From the NCBI RefSeq assembly GCF_013705725.1, contig NZ_CP055481.1:3720001-3784000 (forward strand): a stretch of DNA of 64,000 bases, given 5' to 3'. This DNA comes from Klebsiella sp. RHBSTW-00484. GTDB lineage: Bacteria > Pseudomonadota > Gammaproteobacteria > Enterobacterales > Enterobacteriaceae. Below are positions 21,135 through 30,685 of this stretch, one piece after another. The notes beneath the pieces are model-generated. The model had not been told where the DNA came from. It searched no databases and saw only the letters and a program-made list of their open reading frames with translations. Position 1 is the stretch's first letter; each line of letters opens with the position of its first letter. The position numbers and the translations under genes were made by a program.

Positions 21135-24100
21135 ATGGGCACCACCACCATGGGTGTAAAACTTGACGACGCGACGCGCGAACGCATTAAATCCGCGGCG
21201 AGCCGTATTGACCGCACGCCGCACTGGCTGATTAAACAGGCCATCTTCAACTATCTGGAAAAGCTGGAAAACGACGAGACGCTGCCGGAGCTGCCAGCGC
21301 TGCTCGCTGGCGCGGCTAACGAAAGCGATGAGACAGGCACTCCGGGCGACGAGCCTTATCAGCCGTTCCTTGAATTCGCCGAGCAGATCCTGCCGCAGTC
21401 CGTCTCCCGCGCCTCCATTACCGCCGCCTGGCGCTGGGCCGAAACCGATGCTGTACCGATGCTGCTGGAGCAGGCCCGTCTGCCGCAAAACCTGGGCGAA
21501 CAGGCGCACAAGCTGGCTTATCAACTGGCAGAAAAGCTGCGTAATCAGAAAACCGCCAGCGGTCGCGCCGGCATGGTGCAAAGCCTGTTGCAGGAATTCT
21601 CGCTCTCCTCACAGGAAGGCGTGGCGCTGATGTGCCTGGCGGAAGCGCTGCTGCGCATCCCCGACAAGGCCACCCGCGACGCGCTAATTCGCGACAAAAT
21701 CAGCAATGGCAACTGGCAGTCTCATATCGGCCGCAGCCCGTCGCTGTTCGTCAACGCCGCCACCTGGGGGCTGCTGTTTACCGGCAAACTGGTCTCTACG
21801 CATAACGAAACCAGCCTGTCGCGCTCGCTGAACCGCATTATCGGTAAGAGCGGCGAGCCGCTGATCCGCAAAGGCGTCGATATGGCGATGCGTCTGATGG
21901 GTGAGCAGTTTGTTACCGGCGAAACCATTGCTGAGGCGCTGGCTAACGCCCGCAAGCTGGAAGATAAAGGTTTCCGCTACTCCTACGATATGCTCGGCGA
22001 AGCGGCGCTAACCGCCGACGATGCTCAGGCCTATATGGTCTCTTATCAGCAGGCGATTCACGCCATTGGCAAAGCCTCGAACGGGCGCGGAATTTACGAA
22101 GGTCCGGGGATCTCGATTAAGCTCTCCGCGCTGCACCCGCGCTATAGCCGCGCCCAGTACGATCGCGCGATGGAAGAGCTTTACCCACGCCTGAAGTCCC
22201 TGACCCTGCTGGCGCGCCAGTACGATATTGGCATCAACATCGACGCTGAAGAGGCCGACCGTCTGGAGATCTCTCTCGATCTGCTGGAAAAACTCTGTTT
22301 TGAGCCGGAACTGGCGGGCTGGAACGGCATTGGCTTTGTTATCCAGGCCTACCAGAAACGCTGTCCGTTCGTGATTGACTACCTGATCGACCTCGCCACG
22401 CGAAGCCGCCGTCGTCTGATGATCCGCCTGGTGAAAGGCGCTTACTGGGACAGCGAGATCAAACGCGCGCAGATGGATGGCCTCGAAGGCTATCCGGTAT
22501 ACACCCGCAAGGTCTACACCGATGTATCCTATCTGGCCTGCGCGAAGAAACTGCTGGCAGTACCGAACCTGATTTATCCGCAGTTCGCAACCCACAACGC
22601 TCATACCCTGGCGGCGATTTATCAGCTCGCCGGGCAGAACTACTATCCGGGACAGTACGAATTCCAGTGTCTGCACGGCATGGGTGAGCCGCTGTATGAG
22701 CAGGTCACTGGCCCCGTCGCCGACGGCAAGCTCAACCGACCGTGCCGTATTTATGCCCCGGTCGGCACCCACGAAACGCTGCTGGCGTATCTGGTGCGTC
22801 GTCTGCTGGAAAACGGCGCTAACACCTCATTCGTTAACCGTATTGCCGATAATACCCTGCCGCTGGATGAACTGGTTGCCGACCCGGTAACCGCCGTGGA
22901 AAAACTGGCTCAGCAGGAAGGTCAGACCGGCCTGCCGCATCCGAAGATTCCGCTACCGCGCGATCTCTACGGCAAAGGTCGCAGCAACTCTGCCGGTCTG
23001 GATCTGGCCAACGAACATCGCCTGGCCTCCCTCTCCTCTTCTTTATTAAATAGCGCCCTGCATAAATGGCAGGCGCTGCCGATGCTGGAAAACCCGGTTG
23101 CCGAAGGCGAAATGCAGGCGGTGATTAGCCCGGCGGAGCCAAAAGATATTGTCGGTCACGTGCGTGAAGCCAGCGAGGCTGAAGTTCAGCAGGCGCTGAG
23201 CAACGCGGTCAACAATGCGCCAATCTGGTTCGCCACCCCTCCGCAGGAGCGCGCGGCAATCCTTGAACGCGCCGCCATACTGATGGAAAGCCAGATGCCG
23301 ACTCTGATGGGCATCCTGGTGCGCGAAGCGGGTAAAACCTTCAGCAACGCCATCGCCGAAGTGCGCGAAGCGGTCGATTTCCTGCATTATTACGCGGGAC
23401 AGGTGCGCGACGATTTTGATAACGAAACCCATCGCCCATTGGGCCCGGTGGTGTGTATCAGCCCGTGGAACTTCCCGCTGGCGATCTTTACCGGCCAGAT
23501 TGCCGCCGCGCTGGCGGCGGGCAATACCGTGCTGGCGAAACCCGCCGAGCAGACGCCGCTTATCGCCGCTCAGGGCGTGGCAATTCTGCTGGAAGCAGGC
23601 GTTCCGCCGGGGGTGATTCAACTGCTGCCAGGGCGTGGGGAAACCGTCGGCGCTGCATTAACTTCTGATGAGCGCGTGCGCGGCGTGATGTTTACCGGCT
23701 CGACCGAAGTCGCCACCTTATTACAACGCAATATCGCCAGCCGTCTTGACGCCCAGGGTCGCCCGACGCCGCTTATCGCCGAAACCGGCGGCATGAACGC
23801 AATGATCGTCGACTCCTCTGCCCTGACTGAGCAGGTAGTGATCGACGTACTCGCCTCAGCGTTCGACAGCGCAGGTCAACGCTGCTCCGCCCTGCGCGTG
23901 CTGTGCCTGCAGGACGAAATCGCCGAGCATACGCTGACCATGCTGCGCGGCGCGATGGCCGAATGCCGGATGGGCAATCCGGGCCGTCTGACCACCGATA
24001 TCGGGCCGGTGATCGATGCTGAAGCCAAAGAGAACATTGAGCGCCATATCCAGACGCTGCGGACCAAAGGGCGCAAAGTCTTCCAGGCGGTGCGCGAAAA

Positions 24101-25097
24101 TGGAGAAGATTCCCGCGAATGGACCAGCGGTACCTTTGTTCCGCCAACGCTTATCGAACTCGACAGCTTTGACGAGCTGAAAAAAGAGGTCTTCGGCCCG
24201 GTGCTGCATGTGGTGCGCTATAACCGCAATGAACTGGCTCAACTGGTCGAACAGATTAACGCTTCCGGCTACGGCCTGACCCTCGGCGTGCATACCCGTA
24301 TCGACGAGACGATCGCTCAGGTGACCGGCAGCGCTAACGTCGGCAACCTGTACGTCAACCGCAATATGGTCGGCGCGGTAGTCGGCGTGCAACCGTTCGG
24401 CGGCGAAGGGCTGTCGGGTACCGGTCCGAAAGCAGGCGGCCCGCTGTACCTGTACCGCCTGCTCTCCAGCCGTCCGCAAAACGCCGTGGGTATTACCCTC
24501 GCCCGCCAGGACGCCGAGCGCCCGCTGGATGCGCAGTTGAAAACGCTGCTGGAAAAACCGCTGGTTGCGCTACAGCAGTGGGCGGCAGATCGACCGGAGC
24601 TGAAGGCCCTGTGCCAGGCGTTCAGTGAACAGGCACAGGCCGGAACCCAGCGTCTGCTGCCGGGGCCAACCGGCGAGCGTAACACTCTGACCTTTATGCC
24701 GCGCGACCGGGTGCTGTGCGTGGCCGATAACGAGCAGGATGCGCTGACCCAGCTAGCGGGCGTCACCGCCGTCGGTTGCGAAATACTATGGCCGGATGCG
24801 CCTCTCCAGCGCGAGCTGGCGAAAAAGCTGCCGCGCGAAGTCAGCGAACGCATCCACTTTGCCAAAACGGAAACCCTGATGACCGAACCTTTCGATGCGG
24901 TTATCTATCACGGCGACTCCGATCAGCTGCGGGAACTGTGCGAGCAGGTAGCGGCACGCGATGGCGCGATTGTTTCGGTGCAGGGCTTCGCCCGCGGCGA
25001 AAGCAATCTGTTGCTGGAACGTCTCTATATTGAACGTTCGCTCAGCGTTAATACCGCCGCGGCCGGCGGTAACGCCAGCCTGATGACGATTGGTTAA
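21135..25097 (+). CDS. putA: Trifunctional PutA: proline dehydrogenase, P5C dehydrogenase and repressor
   Basis: It oxidises proline to glutamate in two steps and represses put genes when proline is low. The 1320 residues match E. coli. The N-terminal ribbon-helix-helix DNA-binding domain (MGVKLDDATRERIKSAASR) is followed by the FAD-binding proline dehydrogenase barrel (about 260-610; YDIGINIDAEEADRLE, LVKGAYWDSEIKRAQ). The P5C dehydrogenase follows (about 650-1120) with the catalytic cysteine in SAGQRCSALRVL and glutamate in AETGGMNAM. A C-terminal domain closes the protein. Confidence 0.98.
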   Translation: MGTTTMGVKLDDATRERIKSAASRIDRTPHWLIKQAIFNYLEKLENDETLPELPALLAGAANESDETGTPGDEPYQPFLEFAEQILPQSVSRASITAAWRWAETDAVPMLLEQARLPQNLGEQAHKLAYQLAEKLRNQKTASGRAGMVQSLLQEFSLSSQEGVALMCLAEALLRIPDKATRDALIRDKISNGNWQSHIGRSPSLFVNAATWGLLFTGKLVSTHNETSLSRSLNRIIGKSGEPLIRKGVDMAMRLMGEQFVTGETIAEALANARKLEDKGFRYSYDMLGEAALTADDAQAYMVSYQQAIHAIGKASNGRGIYEGPGISIKLSALHPRYSRAQYDRAMEELYPRLKSLTLLARQYDIGINIDAEEADRLEISLDLLEKLCFEPELAGWNGIGFVIQAYQKRCPFVIDYLIDLATRSRRRLMIRLVKGAYWDSEIKRAQMDGLEGYPVYTRKVYTDVSYLACAKKLLAVPNLIYPQFATHNAHTLAAIYQLAGQNYYPGQYEFQCLHGMGEPLYEQVTGPVADGKLNRPCRIYAPVGTHETLLAYLVRRLLENGANTSFVNRIADNTLPLDELVADPVTAVEKLAQQEGQTGLPHPKIPLPRDLYGKGRSNSAGLDLANEHRLASLSSSLLNSALHKWQALPMLENPVAEGEMQAVISPAEPKDIVGHVREASEAEVQQALSNAVNNAPIWFATPPQERAAILERAAILMESQMPTLMGILVREAGKTFSNAIAEVREAVDFLHYYAGQVRDDFDNETHRPLGPVVCISPWNFPLAIFTGQIAAALAAGNTVLAKPAEQTPLIAAQGVAILLEAGVPPGVIQLLPGRGETVGAALTSDERVRGVMFTGSTEVATLLQRNIASRLDAQGRPTPLIAETGGMNAMIVDSSALTEQVVIDVLASAFDSAGQRCSALRVLCLQDEIAEHTLTMLRGAMAECRMGNPGRLTTDIGPVIDAEAKENIERHIQTLRTKGRKVFQAVRENGEDSREWTSGTFVPPTLIELDSFDELKKEVFGPVLHVVRYNRNELAQLVEQINASGYGLTLGVHTRIDETIAQVTGSANVGNLYVNRNMVGAVVGVQPFGGEGLSGTGPKAGGPLYLYRLLSSRPQNAVGITLARQDAERPLDAQLKTLLEKPLVALQQWAADRPELKALCQAFSEQAQAGTQRLLPGPTGERNTLTFMPRDRVLCVADNEQDALTQLAGVTAVGCEILWPDAPLQRELAKKLPREVSERIHFAKTETLMTEPFDAVIYHGDSDQLRELCEQVAARDGAIVSVQGFARGESNLLLERLYIERSLSVNTAAAGGNASLMTIG

Positions 25098-25103
25098 GGT
25101 AAT

Positions 25104-25177
25104 TTCCCGGAGGCGGTGCTGCGTACGGTCCGCTGGTATTGTAGCCCGGGCAAGGCGCTCTGCGCCGCCCCCGGGAA
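25104..25177. repeat. REP pair (BIME) after putA
   Basis: A half REP (TTCCCGGAGGCGGTGCTGCG, 25104-25123) and a full REP starting GTAGCCCGGGCAAGG (25141-25177). Confidence 0.75.
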
Positions 25178-25234
25178 AACAGACCGGCATCAACGTCAGC
25201 TAATGACACCAGGCGCAGGCTGTGGTTAATTAAG

Positions 25235-25256
25235 GCTCCCGGACGGGAGCTTTTTT
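25235..25256 (+). terminator. Terminator downstream of putA
   Basis: GCTCCCG/CGGGAGC stem with six T. It lies just ahead of the lprI-like gene, so it terminates putA transcription. Confidence 0.85.
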
Positions 25257-25270
25257 ATGGGAGTTGAACA

Positions 25271-25666
25271 ATGAAACGCACTTTACTCGCGCTTGCCGCG
25301 CTGCTGGCAAGCACTCATGCGCTGGCGGACGAATGCAATAACGCCAGCAATCAAACGGAGATGAATCAGTGCACCGCCGCCCAATACCAGGCGGCAGATA
25401 AAAAACTGAATGAAACCTATCAGGAAGCACTGAAGCGCGCCTCCGGCAAGCAGCAGGAATTACTCAAAAAAGCGCAGCTGGCGTGGATTACCCTGCGCGA
25501 TGACGACTGCAAATTCCTCGCCTCCGGCGCAGACGGCGGCAGCGTACAGCCGATGCTTATCAACCAGTGCATGTCCGATAAAACCGTTGAGCGCGAGTCA
25601 TTCCTTGCCTCGCTGCTACAGTGCGAAGATGGCGATCAAAGCTGCCCTCTGCCGCCCGCCAATTAA
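25271..25666 (+). CDS. LprI/DUF1311-family secreted protein
   Basis: A 131-residue protein with a signal peptide (MKRTLLALAALLASTHALA) and a mature domain of the DUF1311/LprI lysozyme-inhibitor-like family. It has regularly spaced cysteines (ECNNASN, NQCTAAQ, DDDCKF, NQCMSD, LLQCEDG, QSCPLPP) and the family element WITLRDDDC. Function in this organism is not known. Its stop overlaps the stop of convergent rutR by 2 bp. The start ATG lies 15 bp after the T run of the preceding terminator, so its own promoter is not obvious. Confidence 0.8.
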   Translation: MKRTLLALAALLASTHALADECNNASNQTEMNQCTAAQYQAADKKLNETYQEALKRASGKQQELLKKAQLAWITLRDDDCKFLASGADGGSVQPMLINQCMSDKTVERESFLASLLQCEDGDQSCPLPPAN

Positions 25667-26301
25667 CGCAGGCGAATCCCTTCGATAATCATCCGCTGCA
25701 CGTTATCGACGGTTTGCTGAAAGAATGCCTCATCGCGCAGCGTTGCGCCGGTCACCGCCTCAACCTGAGTCGCGAAATCGGCGTAATGCTGGGTGGTCGC
25801 CCAAATCATAAAAATCAGATGCTGCGGGTCGACCGGTGCCAGCTTGCCGCTCTCGACCCAGCCGGAAACAATCGCCGACTTCTCATCCACCAGCGCTTTT
25901 AAATCACCGGTCAGTTCGCCCATCAGCAACGGTGCGCCCTGTAGCATCTCCAGACAAAACAGCTTCGACGCCTGCGGGTGATCGCGCGACACCTCCAGCT
26001 TGAGGCGAATATATTCACCAATCGCCACCAGCGGGCTGATATCTTCACGAAAGGCCTTCAGCGGCGCCAGCCAGATAGCCAGAATCTGCTGCAGCACGGC
26101 AATATACAGCGCCTCTTTCGATGGGTAGTAATAGAGCAAATTGGTTTTTGACACCCCAGCCAGCTCGGCGACCTGTTCAAGGCGCGTACCGTGGATACCA
26201 AACTGCGAGAACGCGTCCAGCGCAGCGGCCAGAATAGCCTCTTTTTTCGCGCTCACCGCCTGCGAACGTTTTCCGGTCTTTTTCACGGCGCCCTGTGCCA
26301 T
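25663..26301 (-). CDS. rutR: Pyrimidine-responsive TetR regulator RutR
   Basis: A TetR-family regulator of 212 residues, the E. coli length. The helix-turn-helix reads RLEQVAELAGVSKTNLLYYY (residues about 38-57). In E. coli it binds uracil or thymine, represses the rut operon and also controls pyrimidine and glutamine genes. It is divergent from rutABCDEFG, with a RutR-box-like sequence between. Confidence 0.95.
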   Translation of the reverse strand: MAQGAVKKTGKRSQAVSAKKEAILAAALDAFSQFGIHGTRLEQVAELAGVSKTNLLYYYPSKEALYIAVLQQILAIWLAPLKAFREDISPLVAIGEYIRLKLEVSRDHPQASKLFCLEMLQGAPLLMGELTGDLKALVDEKSAIVSGWVESGKLAPVDPQHLIFMIWATTQHYADFATQVEAVTGATLRDEAFFQQTVDNVQRMIIEGIRLR

Positions 26302-26406
26302 TGATTATCTCCTTCTTTTTACGCCATCAGCATAGCAAAAGCCCAACGCCGACACGACTCTCTGCACCTCGATTGCGCATGACTGCGGTTTTTTCGTGCA
26401 CTGATT

Positions 26407-26422
26407 TTGACCATTTAGTCTA
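26407..26422. promoter_or_regulatory. RutR operator
   Basis: TTGACCATTTAGTCTA agrees with the RutR box TTGACCANNTGGTCAA in the left half fully and the right half partly. It lies 165 bp upstream of rutA. Confidence 0.65.
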
Positions 26423-26486
26423 CTTTTTCGCTGTTATTTTCAGCAACCACTCAGCAACACGTTAATAACATTAGCCTTTGCAAAAC

Positions 26487-26502
26487 TGGCATCGCCTTTG
26501 CT
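26487..26502 (+). promoter_or_regulatory. Sigma-54 promoter of rutA
   Basis: TGGCATCGCCTTTGCT has GG and GC 12 bp apart, matching TGGCAC-N5-TTGC. This fits the known NtrC/sigma-54 control of rut in E. coli under nitrogen limitation. Confidence 0.75.
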
Positions 26503-26586
26503 TTACCTTTGACACGGGGCGACCAGAGGAGATGCAGGATGCAGCGCCGCGCGACTTCTTGTTCAACGACATGCAGAGAGGTAGGT

Positions 26587-27678
26587 ATGAAAATTGGTGT
26601 CTTCGTTCCGATTGGTAATAACGGCTGGCTGATTTCCACCCATGCTCCCCAGTACATGCCGACGTTCGAGCTGAATAAGGCCATCGTGCAGAAAGCCGAG
26701 CACTATAATTTCGATTTCGCCCTTTCGATGATCAAACTGCGCGGTTTCGGCGGCAAAACCGAATTTTGGGATCACAACCTTGAATCCTTCACCTTGATGG
26801 CCGGGCTGGCGGCAGTCACCTCGCGCATTCAGATCTATGCCACCGCCGCCACGCTGACGCTGCCCCCGGCAATCGTCGCCCGTATGGCCTCGACTATCGA
26901 CTCCATCTCCGGCGGTCGCTTCGGCGTCAATCTGGTGACCGGTTGGCAAAAACCGGAATATGAGCAAATGGGCATGTGGCCGGGGGATGATTACTTCGCC
27001 AGCCGCTACGACTATCTCACTGAATATGTCCAGGTTCTGCGCGACCTGTGGGGCACCGGGCGCAGCGACTTTAAAGGCGACTACTTCACCATGAACGATT
27101 GTCGCGTTAGCCCGCAACCGTCGCAGCCGATGAAAGTGATCTGCGCCGGGCAGAGCGATGCCGGAATGGCGTTCTCCGCCCAGCACGCCGACTACAACTT
27201 CTGCTTCGGCAAAGGGGTTAACACTCCCGCCGCCTTCGCACCCACCGCAGCGCGGATGATGCAGGCAGCGGAAAAAACCGGCCGCGATGTCGGCTCCTAC
27301 GTGCTGTTTATGGTGATTGCCGACGAGACCGATGAGGCGGCCCGCGCCAAATGGGAGCACTACAAAGCTGGTGCAGATGAAGAAGCGCTGGCATGGCTGA
27401 CCGAACAGAGCCAGAAAGATACCCGCTCCGGCAGCGACACTAACGTCCGCCAGATGGCCGACCCCACCTCAGCGGTCAACATCAATATGGGCACTCTCGT
27501 CGGCTCTTACGCCAACGTCGCCCGCATGCTCGACGAAGTGGCGGCTGTCCCCGGCACCGACGGCGTGCTGCTGACGTTTGATGATTTCCTTATCGGTATC
27601 GAAGCCTTTGGTCAGCGCATTCAGCCGCTGATGCGCTGCCGCGACCATATCGCCACACTCACTCAAGAGGTTGCCTGA
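26587..27678 (+). CDS. rutA: Pyrimidine monooxygenase RutA
   Basis: An FMN-dependent, luciferase-family monooxygenase that opens the uracil ring to give ureidoacrylate peracid; it needs reduced flavin from RutF. The 363 residues equal E. coli RutA. It begins [14 protein letters not shown], with the barrel motifs [18 protein letters not shown] and [14 protein letters not shown] longer frame to 26509 exists, but the ATG at 26587 follows GAGAGGTAG. It is the first gene of the operon; its TGA shares a base with the rutB ATG. Confidence 0.97.
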   Translation: MKIGVFVPIGNNGWLISTHAPQYMPTFELNKAIVQKAEHYNFDFALSMIKLRGFGGKTEFWDHNLESFTLMAGLAAVTSRIQIYATAATLTLPPAIVARMASTIDSISGGRFGVNLVTGWQKPEYEQMGMWPGDDYFASRYDYLTEYVQVLRDLWGTGRSDFKGDYFTMNDCRVSPQPSQPMKVICAGQSDAGMAFSAQHADYNFCFGKGVNTPAAFAPTAARMMQAAEKTGRDVGSYVLFMVIADETDEAARAKWEHYKAGADEEALAWLTEQSQKDTRSGSDTNVRQMADPTSAVNINMGTLVGSYANVARMLDEVAAVPGTDGVLLTFDDFLIGIEAFGQRIQPLMRCRDHIATLTQEVA

Positions 27679-28388
27679 TGATTACCCTTCCCGCCCGCCC
27701 GGAATCCCTGACCTTTGCGCCGCAGCAGAGCGCGCTGATCGTGGTGGATATGCAAAACGCCTACGCCAGCCTTGGGGGTTATCTTGACCTCGCCGGATTT
27801 GACGTTTCCGCCACCCGACCGGTAATCGACAATATCAACACCGCCGTTGCCGCCGCGCGCGCCGCCGGAATGCTGATTATCTGGTTCCAGAACGGCTGGG
27901 ACGACCAGTACGTCGAAGCCGGTGGCCCCGGCTCACCGAATTTTCATAAATCCAACGCGCTAAAAACCATGCGTAAAAACCCTGAGCTGCAGGGCAAGCT
28001 GCTGGCAAAAGGCGGCTGGGACTATCAGTTGGTCGATCAGCTCAAACCGCTGCCGGGCGATATTGTGCTGCCAAAACCGCGCTACAGCGGTTTCTTCAAC
28101 ACCGCGCTCGACAGCATCCTGCGCAGCCGCGGCATTCGCCACCTGGTGTTCACCGGGATCGCCACCAACGTCTGCGTGGAATCGACCCTGCGCGACGGCT
28201 TCTTCCTCGAATATTTCGGCATCGTGCTTGAAGATGCCACTCACCAGGCCGGGCCGTCGTTCGCCCAGCAGGCGGCGCTGTTCAATATTGAAACCTTTTT
28301 TGGCTGGGTCAGCGACGTCGCCAGCTTCTGCACAGCTCTTGAGCCCGCAGCACCGCTCTCATTCCCGGAGGAGAAACGTTATGCCTAA
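27678..28388 (+). CDS. rutB: Ureidoacrylate amidohydrolase RutB
   Basis: An isochorismatase-like cysteine hydrolase, 236 residues, that hydrolyses (Z)-ureidoacrylate peracid to carbamate and aminoacrylate peracid. The triad aspartate is in IVVDMQNAY, the lysine in LPKPRYSGF, and the cysteine in [13 protein letters not shown]. It overlaps rutA by one base and rutC by 8 bp, so translation is coupled. Confidence 0.96.
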   Translation: MITLPARPESLTFAPQQSALIVVDMQNAYASLGGYLDLAGFDVSATRPVIDNINTAVAAARAAGMLIIWFQNGWDDQYVEAGGPGSPNFHKSNALKTMRKNPELQGKLLAKGGWDYQLVDQLKPLPGDIVLPKPRYSGFFNTALDSILRSRGIRHLVFTGIATNVCVESTLRDGFFLEYFGIVLEDATHQAGPSFAQQAALFNIETFFGWVSDVASFCTALEPAAPLSFPEEKRYA

Positions 28389-28773
28389 ACAGGTAATTAT
28401 TCCGCCAGGCACCACCACGCCTATCGCGCCTTTTGTCCCCGGTACGCTAGCCGACGGCGTGGTTTACGTCTCCGGTACGCTGCCGTTTGATAAGCAAAAC
28501 AATGTGGTTTATATCGGCGACCCAAAGGCGCAAACCCGTCACGTGCTCGAAACCATCAAGAGCGTTATCGAGACGGCGGGGGGCAGTATGGAGGATGTGA
28601 CCTTCAACAGCATCTTTATCACCGACTGGAAAAACTACGCCGCGATTAACGAGGTCTACGCTGAATTCTTCCCCGGCGATAAACCGGCGCGCTTCTGCAT
28701 TCAGTGCGGGCTGGTGAAGCCTGATGCGCTGGTAGAGATAGCGACCGTCGCGCATATCGGGAAACCGGCATGA
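28381..28773 (+). CDS. rutC: Aminoacrylate peracid reductase/deaminase-like RutC
   Basis: A 130-residue protein of the RidA/YjgF family (trimer, active sites between subunits). [14 protein letters not shown] and the conserved arginine region [21 protein letters not shown] are visible. In the Rut pathway it acts on the 3-aminoacrylate intermediate. The ATG at 28381 lies inside the rutB end, preceded by GGAGGAG. Confidence 0.95.
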   Translation: MPKQVIIPPGTTTPIAPFVPGTLADGVVYVSGTLPFDKQNNVVYIGDPKAQTRHVLETIKSVIETAGGSMEDVTFNSIFITDWKNYAAINEVYAEFFPGDKPARFCIQCGLVKPDALVEIATVAHIGKPA

Positions 28774-29573
28774 TTAAGCTCAATATCTCCCCGGCGCCTT
28801 ATCCGGGCGCGCCGGTGGTGGTGCTGAGCGCCGGGCTCGGCGGCGCGGGAGGCTACTGGCTGGCGCAGCGGGCGGTGCTGGAAACACGGTATCAACTGGT
28901 GAGCTATGACCATAACGGCACCGGTGAAAACGGCGGCCCGCTGCCCGCAGGCTACAGCATGGCGACCATGGCGCAGGAGCTGTACGCGGCGCTGCAAGAG
29001 GCGGGAGTTTCGCGTTTTGCCCTGGTCGGTCACGCGCTGGGCGCGCTGATTGGCCTGCAGCTGGCGCTGGATTTTCCCGAGGCGATCAGCGCCCTCGTTC
29101 TGGTTAACGGCTGGCTGACGCTCTCCCCACATACCCGTCGCTGCTTTCTGGTACGCGAGCGCCTGCTGCACGCGGGCGGCGCTCAGGCATGGGTCGAAGC
29201 GCAGCCGCTGTTTCTCTATCCGGCGGAGTGGATGGCCGCGCGCCTGCCGCGCCTCGAGGCCGAAGACGCGCTCGCCATCAGCCATTTTCAGGGCAAAGAT
29301 AATCTGCTGAAGCGGCTTAATGCCCTTAAGCAGGCTGACTTTTCACGGCAGGCAGCGGCAATAGCCTGCCCGACGCTCATCATCAGCGCGGCTGACGATC
29401 TGCTGGTTCCGGCCTCCTGCTCCCGCGTGCTGCAAGCGGCAATCCCCGCCAGCCAACGGGTGGAAATGGCCTGGGGCGGCCACGCTTGTAACGTGACCGA
29501 TACCGCCACCTTTAACTCTATTTTATGCGACGGGCTGGCCAGCCTGCTGCCCGTTGCCAAGGACAATCTATGA
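28770..29573 (+). CDS. rutD: Alpha/beta hydrolase RutD
   Basis: A 267-residue alpha/beta hydrolase that speeds aminoacrylate removal to malonic semialdehyde. The nucleophile elbow reads GHALG, with alanine in place of serine; E. coli RutD has the same, so this is a family feature and not a loss. The late histidine is in [14 protein letters not shown] overlaps link it to rutC and rutE. Confidence 0.94.
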   Translation: MIKLNISPAPYPGAPVVVLSAGLGGAGGYWLAQRAVLETRYQLVSYDHNGTGENGGPLPAGYSMATMAQELYAALQEAGVSRFALVGHALGALIGLQLALDFPEAISALVLVNGWLTLSPHTRRCFLVRERLLHAGGAQAWVEAQPLFLYPAEWMAARLPRLEAEDALAISHFQGKDNLLKRLNALKQADFSRQAAAIACPTLIISAADDLLVPASCSRVLQAAIPASQRVEMAWGGHACNVTDTATFNSILCDGLASLLPVAKDNL

Positions 29574-30160
29574 GCGAAGCCATTAGCCCGGCCGCCTGCG
29601 CCACGCTGTTTACCGATGCCCGAACCCACAACGGCTGGCTGGACAAACCGGTCACCGACGACCAACTGCGTGAAATCTACGCCTTGATGAAAATGGGGCC
29701 CACCTCCGCCAACTGCTCACCGGCGCGTATCGTTTTTATCCGCACCCCGGAGGGCAAAGAGACGCTGCGCCCGACCCTGTCCAGCGGCAATCTGGAGAAG
29801 ACCATGCAGGCCCCGGTCACCGCGATTGTGGCCTGGGACAGCGCTTTCTATGACCGTCTGCCGGAGCTGTTTCCTCACGGTGACGCCCGTAGCTGGTTCA
29901 CCTCCAGCCCACAGTTGGCGGAAGAGACGGCCTTTCGCAACAGCTCATTACAGGCGGCATACCTGATTTTCGCCTGCCGGGCGCTGGGCCTGGATACCGG
30001 TCCAATGTCGGGTTTCGATCGCGAAAAGGTCGATGCGGCGTTTTTTGCCGACGGCGGCTGGAAAAGCAACCTGCTGATTAATATCGGCTACGGCGATACC
30101 AGCAAACTGTACGCTCGCCTGCCGCGTCTGCCCTTTGATGATGCCTGCCAGCTGGCATAA
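29570..30160 (+). CDS. rutE: Malonic semialdehyde reductase RutE
   Basis: A 196-residue nitroreductase-fold flavoenzyme that reduces toxic malonic semialdehyde to 3-hydroxypropionate. It starts [14 protein letters not shown] and contains [17 protein letters not shown] and [10 protein letters not shown], typical of the HadB/RutE group. The start ATGA overlaps the rutD stop, and the length equals E. coli RutE. Confidence 0.95.
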   Translation: MSEAISPAACATLFTDARTHNGWLDKPVTDDQLREIYALMKMGPTSANCSPARIVFIRTPEGKETLRPTLSSGNLEKTMQAPVTAIVAWDSAFYDRLPELFPHGDARSWFTSSPQLAEETAFRNSSLQAAYLIFACRALGLDTGPMSGFDREKVDAAFFADGGWKSNLLINIGYGDTSKLYARLPRLPFDDACQLA

Positions 30161-30169
30161 GGAGCCCGC

Positions 30170-30664
30170 ATGTCTATTACCGATAAACAAAGCTTTCGCG
30201 ACGCCATGGCCCACGTCGGGGCGGCGGTTAACATTATTACCACCGATGGCCCGGCAGGCCGCGCGGGGTTTACCGCCAGCGCCGTCTGTAGCGTGACCGA
30301 CGCGCCGCCCACGCTGCTGGTGTGTCTGAATCGCTCAGCCTCGGTCTGGCCGATATTCAGCCAGCACCAGGCGCTGTGCGTCAACACGCTGGCGGCTGGC
30401 CAGGAGGAATTATCGAACATGTTTGGCGGCAAAACGCCGATGGCGGAGCGCTTCGCCGCCGCTGACTGGCAAACCGGCGTAACTGGTTGCCCGCGTCTGG
30501 AACAGGCGCTGGCGAGCTTTGACTGCCGCATCAGCCAGATTGTTAGCGTCGGGACTCACGACATTCTGTTTTGCGAAGTGGCGGCGATTGTTCGCCATCC
30601 ACAACCGCGCGGACTGATGTGGTTCGATCGCGGCTACCACACGCTAATGCGCCCGGCCTGTTAA
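30170..30664 (+). CDS. rutF: Flavin reductase RutF
   Basis: A 164-residue NADH:FMN oxidoreductase of the flavin-reductase-like family; it supplies reduced FMN to Rut[21 protein letters not shown] and the [10 protein letters not shown] segment are characteristic. It follows rutE by 9 bp with GGAG upstream. Confidence 0.95.
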   Translation: MSITDKQSFRDAMAHVGAAVNIITTDGPAGRAGFTASAVCSVTDAPPTLLVCLNRSASVWPIFSQHQALCVNTLAAGQEELSNMFGGKTPMAERFAAADWQTGVTGCPRLEQALASFDCRISQIVSVGTHDILFCEVAAIVRHPQPRGLMWFDRGYHTLMRPAC

Positions 30665-30685
30665 CCTTAAACCCAGGATATCATC

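Noticed and set aside
28063..28380. Extended N-terminus of RutC
   Set aside because: It overlaps rutB in another frame; the short form starting at 28381 has a good ribosome site and normal RidA length.
29020..29040. RutD as an inactivated hydrolase (GHALG without serine)
   Set aside because: E. coli RutD has the same alanine, so this is normal for the family.
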